Shown piece after piece: positions 35,987-44,976 of a stretch of DNA of 64,000 nucleotides. Origin of the DNA: Helicobacter macacae MIT 99-5501 (GTDB lineage: Bacteria; Campylobacterota; Campylobacteria; Campylobacterales; Helicobacteraceae); NCBI RefSeq assembly GCF_000507845.1, contig NZ_KI669454.1, forward strand, positions 1,154,604 through 1,218,603. Direction: 5' to 3'. The notes under the pieces are model-generated. The model was given only the letters and a program-made list of their open reading frames with translations. It did not search any database and was not told where the DNA came from. Within the stretch, counting starts at the first letter, position 1. Each line of letters starts with the position of its first letter. The position numbers and the translations under genes were made by a program.

Positions 35987-37737
35987 TTGTTTTTTGCAGT
36001 GTTTGATTTTGTGCTTGAGGTGTTTTTGCTTTTTGCAAAAACCGAGCCTTGCAAGCTAGATTGGACAAAGTCAAGGATTTTGTAAGATAGTGCTAGCTTT
36101 GATTGCGGTGGTAAAAACGCGATATTCTCGCACGCATCGCTACTTTCATCGTGCAATGCCCTAGAATCTAGCAAATAAAAGCTATTATCCTCCGCTCCAA
36201 AGGGGGTAGAGATTTTTGAGATAGCGTTTAGACATACACAAGAGCAGTCTTTGCCTCCCTCGTTTGCGCTACGAAGCATTTTTTTTGCGTTTTTTAGCGC
36301 GTCTTCTAGAGTGTTTTTTGGTGCGTTTTTCTCATTTTTTTGTGCGATACTTTCAGCTTTAAATCCCACTTTGTAGATTTTCTCACTATCTATGCTTGCT
36401 AGGACATCTTCGCAGGATTGTAGCTCTAGTGTGAGATTTGGCGAGGTGGATTTTTTGATTTTGTATGTTTTGGGGGATTGTAGTGTGTAGTCGCATAGTG
36501 CAGCTGCCATAAATAGCACAGGTTTTTTGCGCTCGCTAGGTGTTTTATCTTTTATGCTTTTTGATTTTGCACTATCATCAAAATCGCCAAAATTCTCACA
36601 ATCCCCAAAGCTACCAAAATCTCGCAGTTTGGATTCTATCGCTTCTTTGTAGTCGCCATTACTTTGCGCGTCTATACACTCTATTTGGCTAGGCAAAAAG
36701 CTATCGATTTTTGAGGAAATAAGCGTAACTTTTGCTCCTAGCGTGTAGGCTGCTTTTGCTAGGGCGATTGCTTGCTTGCCACTAGAGTGGTTGCTGATAG
36801 CCCGCACGGTATCGATAGGCGAAATCGCACCACCACCTGTGATGATGACTTCTCTGCCCTCCCAAAAATCACTTTGCCAAAAGTCATTTTGCTCAAAATT
36901 ATTTTGCTTAGAATCACTTTGAGAGAAATTATTTTGCTTAGAATTTTTGCTAGGCTTTTTTACCCTTAGTGGCAAATCTCGCATATAGCTAGCCCGAAGC
37001 GTGCGAAAAATGATTTCTTCTACTTCTGCAAGTGCGCCTACTCCGTATTCATCGCACGCTAGTAGTGCTTCTTTTGGTGGGATTATTTCATAGCCATAGT
37101 CTTGCAATCTATCAAGTGCGCCCTGCACTTGCGAGGATAAAAACATTTGTGTATTCATCGCAGGAGATAGGAGGATTTGCGTGTGTTTAGAATTGGTGGC
37201 TAGCAGGGTTTGGACTATGAGATTATCTGCTACGCCATAAGCGAGCTTGGTTATGGTATTTGCAGTGGCAGGGGCTAGCAAGACTATATGTGCCCATTTT
37301 GCATAAGCTATGTGGGATTTGGGGTGTGGATAAGGGGGAGCAAAATCTGCGGTGCTAGGTTTTGAAACGCTAGAATTGCTAGCAGAATTAGCGCAAAAAT
37401 CATTAGCAGAATCAACGCAAGGGACTTTGATAGAATCGGCACGAAAATCAGCGGGTAAATCCGCGCAAAAATTAGAATCCAAAAAATCCAAAGATTTTCC
37501 AAAATCCACCCAGCTTTCTGTGTCTTTGTGCAAAACTTGAGTATGAGAGATAGCCTCAAAGCTAAGCGGAGAGATAAATCTCTTTGCCTCTTCGCTTAGC
37601 ACCACAGCGACATTTGCACCGAGTTTTTTTAAACCACTTAGAATCTCTACTGCTTTATACGCTGCGATAGAGCCACTTACGCATAGTAAGATATTTTTGT
37701 GCTTTAGTGGTTGAATTTTTTCATAGCCATTTTTCAT
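35983..37737 (-). CDS. coaBC: Bifunctional CoaBC (coenzyme A biosynthesis)
   Basis: A 584-residue fusion. The N-terminal flavoprotein decarboxylase domain has LCVSGSIAAYKAVEIL, LAPATANTITKLAYGVADNL and SPAMNTQMF. The C-terminal synthetase domain has VIITGGGAISPIDTVRAISN and HSSGKQAIALAKAAYTLGA. Together they add cysteine to phosphopantothenate and decarboxylate it. The usual length is about 400-430; three Asp/Asn/Ser/Lys/Phe-rich insertions explain the excess: near 85-130 (ADFRADS-like), 265-295 (QNNFSQSDSKQNNFEQND) and 375-405. The start ATG has GGAGA five bases upstream. Essential in most bacteria. Confidence 0.93.
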   Translation of the reverse strand: MKNGYEKIQPLKHKNILLCVSGSIAAYKAVEILSGLKKLGANVAVVLSEEAKRFISPLSFEAISHTQVLHKDTESWVDFGKSLDFLDSNFCADLPADFRADSIKVPCVDSANDFCANSASNSSVSKPSTADFAPPYPHPKSHIAYAKWAHIVLLAPATANTITKLAYGVADNLIVQTLLATNSKHTQILLSPAMNTQMFLSSQVQGALDRLQDYGYEIIPPKEALLACDEYGVGALAEVEEIIFRTLRASYMRDLPLRVKKPSKNSKQNNFSQSDSKQNNFEQNDFWQSDFWEGREVIITGGGAISPIDTVRAISNHSSGKQAIALAKAAYTLGAKVTLISSKIDSFLPSQIECIDAQSNGDYKEAIESKLRDFGSFGDCENFGDFDDSAKSKSIKDKTPSERKKPVLFMAAALCDYTLQSPKTYKIKKSTSPNLTLELQSCEDVLASIDSEKIYKVGFKAESIAQKNEKNAPKNTLEDALKNAKKMLRSANEGGKDCSCVCLNAISKISTPFGAEDNSFYLLDSRALHDESSDACENIAFLPPQSKLALSYKILDFVQSSLQGSVFAKSKNTSSTKSNTAKNK

Positions 37738-37926
37738 TTTTTCTCCATTTTTGCATTCGTTTCATACTCTATGATTTTGTGTGCCAAAAGTTTTTGCAAA
37801 AAACCTTTGCTTTTGTAGAATTTTAGCATTCTTTATCTTGGATAATCTTATATAGAGTATGATTTCATTTGCAATTAGGATTCCAAAGAACAAAAAGAGT
37901 AGCAAAAAGCAGGCAAAAGGCACTTA

Positions 37927-39291
37927 ATGATACAAATGACTTATCGCCAAAAGGTGCGCAAAATCCTCCGCATAGCACTTCCTTCAGGCGCAAATTCATT
38001 GCTTGATATTATCGTAATGGCATTAGGAATGCTATTTATGGGGTATTTTGGGCAAGAACACATTGTGGCAGTTTCTATCGCTATGCAGTTTATGATGATG
38101 TTTTTTGCGATAAATGCGATATTTTACATCGGCACAAATGCCCAGATTTCTAGGCTTTATGGTATGAGGGATTCTACAAGTGCTTCTATGGTGTTTTCTA
38201 CGCTTTTTTTGTTATGTGCGATTTGTGGGATTCCATTTGTGTGTGTGGCATATCTTGGCACAGATGGATTTATCTCGTGGTTTGATTTGAGCGAGAAGTC
38301 AAACGAGCTAACCAAGCAGTTTTTAAACATAGCGATTTTTACCCTCCCTGCGATGCTGCTAAAAAACATTATCACCGCAGCCTTTGCTGCTATGGGAAAC
38401 ACACTTAGCATTTTTATCGTGCGGATTTTTAGCACGATTTTTTGCATAGTGGCAAACTATTTTTTGATTTTTGAAGTGCGTATAGAGGTTTTTGGCAGTG
38501 TCTATCAGCTAGGTGCAGGACTAGAAATCATCGGTGCTGCGCTCTCAAGCGTGCTTACAAGCTATGTGGAGCTAGCATTATTTGCACTTCTTGCGTGGAA
38601 AAAAGGCAAGTTTTTTATCCAATGTTTTGGAATATTTTGGAAATATTTTTATATTGCGCTAAAGATTGGGATTCCAACAGGTATAGAGCGGTTTTTGACA
38701 CTTGGCTCTTTGGTGCTTACCACGAAGTTTATCGCTAGCTTTGGCGATATAGCCGTAGCAGGCTCACAAATCGGCTCTCGCATAGAATCCTTTGCTTTTA
38801 TGCCGGGATTTGGGTTTATGGTGGCAGCTATGGCTCTCACAGGGCAAAATCTAGGCGCAAATCGCGTGTGGCTAGCAGAGGATTTGAATAAAACGATTTT
38901 ACAAATCGCTAGCGTGGTAATGGGGATTTTGGGGATTTTTATGGTGGTTTTTGCCACTCCTTTAAGCAAAATCTTTTATGATGATGATTCTGTCATAGAG
39001 GTAGCGAAGTGGTATCTGTGGGCAGTTGGGGCTTCTCAAGCCCCACTTATTTGGGTGTTTGTGCTTGATGGTGTGCTTCGCGGAGCGGGGATAACCAAAA
39101 AAAGCCTTATGATAAATGCTATGAGTATTTGGGTGTTTCGCATAGCTCCTATGTGGGTGGGGATAGAGCTTGGATTTGGCATTTGGTGGGTGTTTGTGCT
39201 GATTTTTGTAGAGACTTATATCCGCGCAGGGCTTTTTTATGTCGTATATGCTAGGGGAAGTTGGAAGCGCACAGGCAAAGATATTTTTTGA
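37927..39291 (+). CDS. MATE-family multidrug/toxin exporter
   Basis: A 454-residue inner-membrane exporter with about 12 helices in two related halves, driven by H+ or Na+. Visible family features are ALPSGANSLLDIIVMALGMLFMGYFG at the start, AAFAAMGNTLSIF in the first half, and KIGIPTGIERFL, GSQIGSRIESFAFMPGFGFMVAAMALTGQNLGA and LDGVLRGAG in the second half (motifs given in parts). Substrate unknown. TATGAT at about 37857-37862 is a possible -10 box. Confidence 0.9.
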   Translation: MIQMTYRQKVRKILRIALPSGANSLLDIIVMALGMLFMGYFGQEHIVAVSIAMQFMMMFFAINAIFYIGTNAQISRLYGMRDSTSASMVFSTLFLLCAICGIPFVCVAYLGTDGFISWFDLSEKSNELTKQFLNIAIFTLPAMLLKNIITAAFAAMGNTLSIFIVRIFSTIFCIVANYFLIFEVRIEVFGSVYQLGAGLEIIGAALSSVLTSYVELALFALLAWKKGKFFIQCFGIFWKYFYIALKIGIPTGIERFLTLGSLVLTTKFIASFGDIAVAGSQIGSRIESFAFMPGFGFMVAAMALTGQNLGANRVWLAEDLNKTILQIASVVMGILGIFMVVFATPLSKIFYDDDSVIEVAKWYLWAVGASQAPLIWVFVLDGVLRGAGITKKSLMINAMSIWVFRIAPMWVGIELGFGIWWVFVLIFVETYIRAGLFYVVYARGSWKRTGKDIF

Positions 39292-39502
39292 GATTTTTTT
39301 TACATAGAGATTTTATTAGGGCTTGGTTAAATGATTTTCGCGCTTATTTGCGCTTGTTTGCATAAGAAAATCACGCAAAATCTAGCACTAAAGATTGTAA
39401 AATCTCGCTAAAAATGCTAAAATCTCACATTTGTTTAGATTTTATCTGTGCAGATTCAAAGCAAATTCAACCCCAAAATCTAAAAGCGAGAATTTTTTAG
39501 AG

Positions 39503-40123
39503 ATGAGTCAAGTGAAGCAATCAATGAAGCAAGAAGCCACGCCAAACACACATTCTACGAAAGAGCCAAATTCCAAGCAATATTTTATCAAAGCCACACA
39601 AAGTGCAGGTATCCAAACTAGAATCGTCCCTTGTGTCCTAGAGCTAGAATACGCACCGCTAAAAAGCCTTAGCCAAGACGCAGTAGAAAAAGAATACCAA
39701 GTCTTGGGCGAGCAGGGCAATGACATCATAAGCCAAGCTATGCACTTCCTAAACAAAGAAAGCGATAGCTCAAATGCGATGATTATCGAGCTTTTGTCCC
39801 AGATATACCAAAAAGTCGCAAAGATAGAGCGAATAGTGATGAGAGAATCCTCACAGCTAATCGCACTAGATTTTCGCACAAGTGTGGCTGCGTTTGGGCA
39901 CGGCGTGATATGCTGTGAGGAGGAGTGCTTCAGGGTAGGGGAGGAGTATTATGCGAGGTTTGTGCTGCCAAATGTCTTGCAAAGAATCATATCCGTATAT
40001 GCACACGCCATAACGCCACAAATCATCAAAATCACCTCTGCTCACTCTAGTGATATGCGCGTGCTAGATAACTATATCGCCGCTAAAGAAATGGAGCAAC
40101 TTAGAGAGCAAAGGACAAAATAA
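39503..40123 (+). CDS. Unknown cytoplasmic protein
   Basis: A 206-residue protein with no signal peptide or membrane segment and no family I can name. The first 30 residues are Lys/Thr/Ser/Asn-rich; the core is predicted alpha then beta, with ICCEEECFRVGEEYYARFVLP near the C-terminus, which has the feel of a small beta-barrel such as PilZ but lacks the RxxxR motif. A TTG at 39431 in the same frame is possible, but the ATG at 39503 is preferred. The next gene starts 10 bases after the stop, so the pair forms an operon. Confidence 0.65.
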   Translation: MSQVKQSMKQEATPNTHSTKEPNSKQYFIKATQSAGIQTRIVPCVLELEYAPLKSLSQDAVEKEYQVLGEQGNDIISQAMHFLNKESDSSNAMIIELLSQIYQKVAKIERIVMRESSQLIALDFRTSVAAFGHGVICCEEECFRVGEEYYARFVLPNVLQRIISVYAHAITPQIIKITSAHSSDMRVLDNYIAAKEMEQLREQRTK

Positions 40124-40133
40124 AGGACAAAAA

Positions 40134-40688
40134 ATGAAAGAAATGATGCTAGCCATAGACCAAGAAATGTTGTTTTTCTGCCTTGTGGGCGTGGGCTTTT
40201 TTGTGGTGTGTTTGTTTATCTATGTGGTTGCAAAAGATAGAGATACACACAAGCGATTGCATAGGTTTGAGGGGGCTATCACAAGCCTAGCAAAAGAGAT
40301 TTACAAAACCCAAAAAGGCGTGGAGAAATTTGAGCAAGAGGGCAACAAAATCGACTTCCTAAACGCGCTAGATGGCGGAAATCATAGCGAGCAAGGCAGC
40401 TCACTGCAAGAAAAAATCACTTCTATGAACAAAAAAATAAACGAGCTAGATAAAGACATAGATATGCTAAAAAGCCACTATGATGAAAAAATCATAAGCC
40501 TAGAGAACAAATTGCGAGAATATGGACATTTCACAAGCGGTGGTGGCGACATAGATGAGAAAAAAATCATTGATATGTTTCAAAACGGTTTTAGTATCGA
40601 CTCGATTGCAAAAGAGCTTCGCATAGGGCGCGGGGAGGTAGAATTTACCCTAAAACTTGCCAATATCAGCTCGCCTACTATCAAGTAA
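40134..40688 (+). CDS. Membrane-anchored coiled-coil protein with C-terminal helix-turn-helix-like end
   Basis: A 184-residue protein: one N-terminal membrane helix (about 12-33, LFFCLVGVGFFVVCLFIYVV), a coiled-coil middle (KITSMNKKINELDKDIDMLK), and a C-terminal FSIDSIAKELRIGRGEVEFT segment that looks like the DUF6115-type helix-turn-helix end found in membrane proteins near flagellar genes in other bacteria. The function is unknown. AAAGGACAAAA precedes the ATG. Confidence 0.68.
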   Translation: MKEMMLAIDQEMLFFCLVGVGFFVVCLFIYVVAKDRDTHKRLHRFEGAITSLAKEIYKTQKGVEKFEQEGNKIDFLNALDGGNHSEQGSSLQEKITSMNKKINELDKDIDMLKSHYDEKIISLENKLREYGHFTSGGGDIDEKKIIDMFQNGFSIDSIAKELRIGRGEVEFTLKLANISSPTIK

Positions 40689-40863
40689 GATTTTATTTGC
40701 AAGTAGGATTTTTTCAATCCCATATTTTGCAAATAAAGTTTTTGCCAAAAGTTTTTTTTCACACTAGATTTTGCACTTTTGCATTAAAATTTTGTGCTAG
40801 TTTTTAGTGCGATAATTTTTTGCAACAATTTCAAAAAAACACCAATAGAATAAAAGGCAGACT

Positions 40864-41649
40864 TTGCTACAACTTGCAGAATTTTTTTCAAACCCCAAAG
40901 AAACTTGTAGCTATTTTGGCGATAGGTGCTCACATTTTCGGTATTTCTACATTCAGCAGTGTCCGCTTGAATTTTGTCAGGGGCTTATTGAGCGGGGGTG
41001 GAGGCGATTTGGGGAATATTTTTTTGTGCCGATTTGCGCTAGCTGCAAGGAGTGCATTTCGATTCGGCAGGTGGTTAGGGGATTTGAGCCAAACAAATCT
41101 CAAAGACGCGTGATTGCCAAAAATGCCGATACGCTTATCACTATCGCTCGCCCAAGTGTCGATGATGAGCGACTAGCCCTATATGATAGCTATCATAGCG
41201 CGATGAATATCAAAAAAGGCTGGAACTATCGCGGAATCACAAAAGAAGTATATAGCGATAATTTTGTCTATGGCTATAATAGCTTTGGGTATGAAATCAC
41301 TTATCGCAGGGAGGGCAAGCTCGTAGGTGTGGGGTATTTTGATATGCTAAAAAACAGCATTTCTTCTATTTATTTTTTTTATGACCATAATTTTGCTAGA
41401 CTAAGTCTTGGCTCATTTAATATCCTCACACAGCTACTCATCGCAAAGAGGAAAAATCTCTCATATTTTTATCCCGGGTATTGGATAAAAAACCATTATA
41501 GTATGGGATACAAAGAGCATTTTCGACCATTTGAGGAGCTGATAAACGCACCTGATATTTTTGAAGTGCCTATTTGGAAGCCTTATTTTGCAGAATCTAA
41601 CACTTCAAGTGATGACTTTAGGGCAAAATCTAGCGTAAAATCTATTTAG
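40864..41649 (+). CDS. bpt: Aspartate/glutamate leucyltransferase (Bpt, N-end rule)
   Basis: A 261-residue ATE/Bpt-family enzyme that adds Leu (or Arg) from charged tRNA to proteins with N-terminal Asp or Glu, marking them for ClpS/ClpAP. Diagnostic features are the early Cys and Tyr residues (CSYF, CSHFRY), GLIERGWRRFGEYFFVP, CASCKECISIRQ, and the GNAT-like second half with KLVGVGYFDML, YFFYDHNFARLSLGSF and YPGYWIKNHYSMGYKEHF. The start is a TTG with AAAAGGCAG upstream. GATAAT about 55 bases upstream may be its -10 box. Confidence 0.86.
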   Translation: MLQLAEFFSNPKETCSYFGDRCSHFRYFYIQQCPLEFCQGLIERGWRRFGEYFFVPICASCKECISIRQVVRGFEPNKSQRRVIAKNADTLITIARPSVDDERLALYDSYHSAMNIKKGWNYRGITKEVYSDNFVYGYNSFGYEITYRREGKLVGVGYFDMLKNSISSIYFFYDHNFARLSLGSFNILTQLLIAKRKNLSYFYPGYWIKNHYSMGYKEHFRPFEELINAPDIFEVPIWKPYFAESNTSSDDFRAKSSVKSI

Positions 41650-41720
41650 CGCAATTTAGTGCAAAGTTTATCCCAAAATTTAGCCAAAAGATAAGCCAAA
41701 CCCACGACAAAAGGACACAA

Positions 41721-42611
41721 ATGCCACAAAACACCACACAAGACACAAACCCCACAAGCACAACAAAAACCACCGCCCAAGCACACGCACTAAGCAATCG
41801 CTTATCCCTGCTTTTTGGCAGATTTGCAAACTATGCGTTTCCGCGCTTTTTTCAGCGTATCATAAACACCGTATATGTGAGGATATTTCACATTGATTTG
41901 AGCGATTTCGCCCCTGCGGATACTTACCCCACGCTAAACGCGCTTTTTACCCGCGCTCTAGCCAAACCCCGCGCATTTGATACAAATCCAAATGCACTTA
42001 TCTCGCCTAGCGATAGCTTGATAATGGAGCAGGGCAGAATCTTTATAGAGGACTCCACCCTAAAGGCACTCCAAATCAAAGGAATGTCCTACCCCATAGA
42101 TGAGTTTCTAGGAGAGAGCAGGTGCGTGCTAAACGCGCTAGATTCTGCCTCCCCGCTTAGCTTTGTCAATCTCTATCTATCTCCTAGCGACTATCATCAC
42201 TATCACGCGCCGTGTGATATGCGGATTTTGGAGGCTAGGTATTTTGGTGGTGTGCTACTGCCTGTGAACCCTCCCTCACTGCGCAAAAATCATCATCTTT
42301 TTATCCAAAATGAACGCGTGGTGATTGTAGCAGAGGATTTGCGTGGCAAAAAGCTGTATTATGTCGCGGTGGGCGCACTAAATGTCGGCAAAATGATTTT
42401 CCACTTCGAGCCAAAAATCCACACAAACGCCACGCCAAACGCACGCGAAATCTACACTTACACCACACCCATAGAAATCAAAAAGGGCGAGGAGCTAGGG
42501 ACATTTATGATGGGTTCTACTATCGTGCTTATCGCTCAAGGCTTGCACCTGCAAGCCCAAAGTGGCGCAAAAGTCGCACAAGGCGATACTATCGCCCTGC
42601 TAGAATCATAA
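41721..42611 (+). CDS. psd: Phosphatidylserine decarboxylase
   Basis: A 296-residue proenzyme that makes phosphatidylethanolamine at the inner membrane. It should cleave itself before the Ser of the GS(T) motif, here FMMGSTIVLI near residue 270, to form the pyruvoyl group. Other family features: YPTLNALFTRAL, ISPSDSLIMEQGRI, FVNLYLSPSDYHHYHAPCD and GKMIFHFEPK. The start ATG has AAAGGACACAA upstream. It precedes thiL by a single base. Confidence 0.93.
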   Translation: MPQNTTQDTNPTSTTKTTAQAHALSNRLSLLFGRFANYAFPRFFQRIINTVYVRIFHIDLSDFAPADTYPTLNALFTRALAKPRAFDTNPNALISPSDSLIMEQGRIFIEDSTLKALQIKGMSYPIDEFLGESRCVLNALDSASPLSFVNLYLSPSDYHHYHAPCDMRILEARYFGGVLLPVNPPSLRKNHHLFIQNERVVIVAEDLRGKKLYYVAVGALNVGKMIFHFEPKIHTNATPNAREIYTYTTPIEIKKGEELGTFMMGSTIVLIAQGLHLQAQSGAKVAQGDTIALLES

Positions 42612-42612
42612 A

Positions 42613-43731
42613 ATGCGCCACGACACTTCAAATAATTCTAGCAAGCGAAATTTTGATAAAGAATCGCTATTTTTGCGTGCATTGTGCGGTAAAAATGCAC
42701 CAAAAAGTGTGATAAAAGGCATAGGCGATGACGGAGTGGTGCTATCAAAGCCACTAGCTAGGCACGACAAAGCAAACGCTACTTATCACAATACTTTTGC
42801 CACTTTTGCAAAAGTCATCGATTCTGCGCGGGAGTTTGTCATCGCAAATGACGGATTTTGCGAGGGAATCCACTTCAAAAGAGAATGGCTAAGCCTAGAG
42901 CAAATAGCCAAAAAAGCAATGCTTGTAAGTATTTCTGACATAGTAGCGATGAATGCCCGCCCCAAATACGCCCTAGCTAGCATAATCCTCTCATCACTTA
43001 GCCCTAGAGAGACGCTACAAATAGCCCATTCACTTAGACAAGTAGCACAAGATTTTGGCATAGCATTTATCGGTGGGGATACGATGAGCGGGGATAGGCT
43101 AGAGTTTCATATCACGGTTTTTGGCACACCTCAAGGCAAGCTACTCTTTCGCAAAGGACTGCAAAAGGGCGATTTGCTCTTTTGCACGGGTAGGGTGGGG
43201 GAGAGCCTAAAGTCGTTGCGATTTTTGAGTAGGGGGGCAAAGATAAGCAAAAATTCTAAGCGATTTTCTCGCTTTGTAGCTCCTACGCTTAGGGCGGATT
43301 TTGTCAAATCGTGTGCAAGGTTTTTGCACTGCGGGATTGACATATCTGATGGCGTATATGCCGAGCTAAACCGACTAAGTGCGATAAATCATCTAGGATT
43401 TTGCCTAGCTAAAAAATCTAGCATAGCAAAAAGGGCAGGGGGTAGCAAAAGTAGTGATAAAAGGAGCGATAAAAGCGGTAATAGAGGTGGCGATAAATGT
43501 AGCGATAGTCGGTGGCAGGCACAAAAGCCACTAAAATCTAGCAAAGTCCTGCCTAGAGTGCTACAAAAGAGTGCCTACTTAAGTGGCGAAGAATACGAAA
43601 TGCTCTTTAGCATTTCTCCAAAGGATAAGCTAGCCCTTTTGCGAAAAGCTAGGCAAACCCGCACGCCACTATGCTTCATCGGCACTGCTAGGACAAAAAT
43701 CACCCACTTTACCACCAAAATCTGGCATTAG
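42613..43731 (+). CDS. thiL: Thiamine-monophosphate kinase
   Basis: A 372-residue kinase giving thiamine diphosphate, the active vitamin B1 cofactor. Family motifs: KGIGDDGVVL, IANDGFCEGIHF, VSISDIVAMNARPKYALASIIL, FGIAFIGGDTMSG and HCGIDISDGVYAEL. The family norm is about 320; a Lys/Ser/Asp/Gly-rich insertion (about 277-310, with SGNRGGDKCSDSR) explains the length. It starts one base after the psd stop, so the two are coupled. Confidence 0.9.
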   Translation: MRHDTSNNSSKRNFDKESLFLRALCGKNAPKSVIKGIGDDGVVLSKPLARHDKANATYHNTFATFAKVIDSAREFVIANDGFCEGIHFKREWLSLEQIAKKAMLVSISDIVAMNARPKYALASIILSSLSPRETLQIAHSLRQVAQDFGIAFIGGDTMSGDRLEFHITVFGTPQGKLLFRKGLQKGDLLFCTGRVGESLKSLRFLSRGAKISKNSKRFSRFVAPTLRADFVKSCARFLHCGIDISDGVYAELNRLSAINHLGFCLAKKSSIAKRAGGSKSSDKRSDKSGNRGGDKCSDSRWQAQKPLKSSKVLPRVLQKSAYLSGEEYEMLFSISPKDKLALLRKARQTRTPLCFIGTARTKITHFTTKIWH

Positions 43732-43817
43732 GTTTTCATTATAGTGAAATGGTTTGAGGGTGGGTGTTTTTTTTGTTTTAAAAAAAATATTTTCTTGCCA
43801 CAAAAAAATCAATCACC

Positions 43818-43922
43818 TGTCATACTGAGGTTTGGCACAAACCGAAGTATCCGAAAGATTCTGTAAAACAATGTAAAATCAAAAAGAGATATTTCGGCTT
43901 CTTACGAAACCTCAATATGACA
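43818..43922. repeat. Palindromic element type A
   Basis: A 105-bp copy with terminal inverted repeats TGTCATACTGAGGTTT and AAACCTCAATATGACA and inner pairs GAAGTATC / GATATTTCG. It fills most of the thiL-to-Hcp cluster gap (43732-44044). A second half-copy follows (TTGAGATACTTCGC...TTAAGTATGAC). No gene is seen in the gap. Confidence 0.8.
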
Positions 43923-44044
43923 AGCTTGCGTTGTTGAGATACTTCGCTTTCGCTTAAGTATGACGAGAATGCATTGTGCCATTGAGATATTTCGCTTACG
44001 CTCAACATAGTAAGAAAAGTAGGTAAAAATGATACAAAATAAAC

Positions 44045-44707
44045 CTACTGCACTCCTTGATTATGTAGTAGTTTATAGTTATCACACCCCACTTGGTTTC
44101 CCAAATCGCAGGCTTTGCCATAGTATTGCTTAGCGGTGGAGAGATTTTGCCTAACTCCTTGCCCTTTGGCATATAACACACCTAAACCATTGCACGCATC
44201 ACCATTTTTCATATCACAAGCTTTTTTCCACAGTTCTGCTGCTTTTGCATAGTCTTGTCGCACGCCTTGCCCTTTATAATAAAGATTATTACCTAGATTG
44301 AAGCAAGACCCCGATTGGTGTATATCCCCATTACCCTTATTACACGCAATTTCATAATATTTCTTTGCATTATAGTAGTCTTGTAATTTAGCATAAGTAT
44401 CTCCTAATGTTCCATATCCACTATTATCTCCTAAAGCAATAGCTTTTTCATAGTATAGAATCGCCTCTCTATAACGCCCCGCTACATAATAACAATGTCC
44501 AATTAGAGCACAATTATCCTTACTGCACTGTTCCAACGACCCCCAACCCATTTCTATGGAATGATTGATAAGTGCTTGACACGCGCTTTTATCCTCATTT
44601 TCAAAGCAATTATGACTAGCTCTCTGCCACTCCTCCTGACTCATCGCACCCATACTTACACTTACTACACTTGCCAATATTCCACACACTAACACTAATT
44701 TTTTCAT
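44045..44707 (-). CDS. Hcp-like secreted Sel1-repeat protein
   Basis: A 220-residue member of the Hcp-like family: signal peptide MKKLVLVCGILASVVSVSMG, then Sel1 units with Cys pairs such as GQGVRQDYAKAAELWKKACD and GQGVRQNLSTAKQYYGKACD. The start at 44707 is fixed by AAGGAGCAAGACA; upstream in-frame ATGs lack ribosome sites. It is the last gene of the minus-strand cluster, 29 bases after the 79-residue gene. Leader and first 30 residues are almost the same as in the other three paralogues, showing recent duplication. Confidence 0.85.
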   Translation of the reverse strand: MKKLVLVCGILASVVSVSMGAMSQEEWQRASHNCFENEDKSACQALINHSIEMGWGSLEQCSKDNCALIGHCYYVAGRYREAILYYEKAIALGDNSGYGTLGDTYAKLQDYYNAKKYYEIACNKGNGDIHQSGSCFNLGNNLYYKGQGVRQDYAKAAELWKKACDMKNGDACNGLGVLYAKGQGVRQNLSTAKQYYGKACDLGNQVGCDNYKLLHNQGVQ

Positions 44708-44736
44708 TGTCTTGCTCCTTTTAGACATTGTCAAAA

Positions 44737-44976
44737 TCACTTAAAAGAGACTTTTATATCCGCTTGCAAGTCAAACCCTTTGATAAGCGTATTTACCAAA
44801 AATATAGCCGTGTCTCTATCAAACCGTATGTTTGAGACACTTGTCTCCATATTGAGTTGAAAGTATTTTTGATGAGGATATGTGTCAGCAGAAAAGTAGC
44901 TACACTTTATTTTATTGTATTGAGACACACTACGACTTGGTTTATTTTGTATCCTATCTTTATGTATTACTGCCAT
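44737..44976 (-). CDS. Small unknown protein within the Hcp-like cluster
   Basis: A 79-residue protein with no signal peptide. The N-terminal part is basic, the C-terminal part (VSNIRFDRDTAIFLVNTLIK) may form a strand-helix unit. No family recognised. AGGAGT lies eight bases before the ATG, and the ATG overlaps the stop region of the preceding Hcp-like gene, so it looks real and coupled. Confidence 0.6.
   Translation of the reverse strand: MAVIHKDRIQNKPSRSVSQYNKIKCSYFSADTYPHQKYFQLNMETSVSNIRFDRDTAIFLVNTLIKGFDLQADIKVSFK

Noticed and set aside
40820..41113. Alternative frame overlapping the bpt start
   Set aside because: The bpt frame carries the family cysteines and motifs; this one has none.
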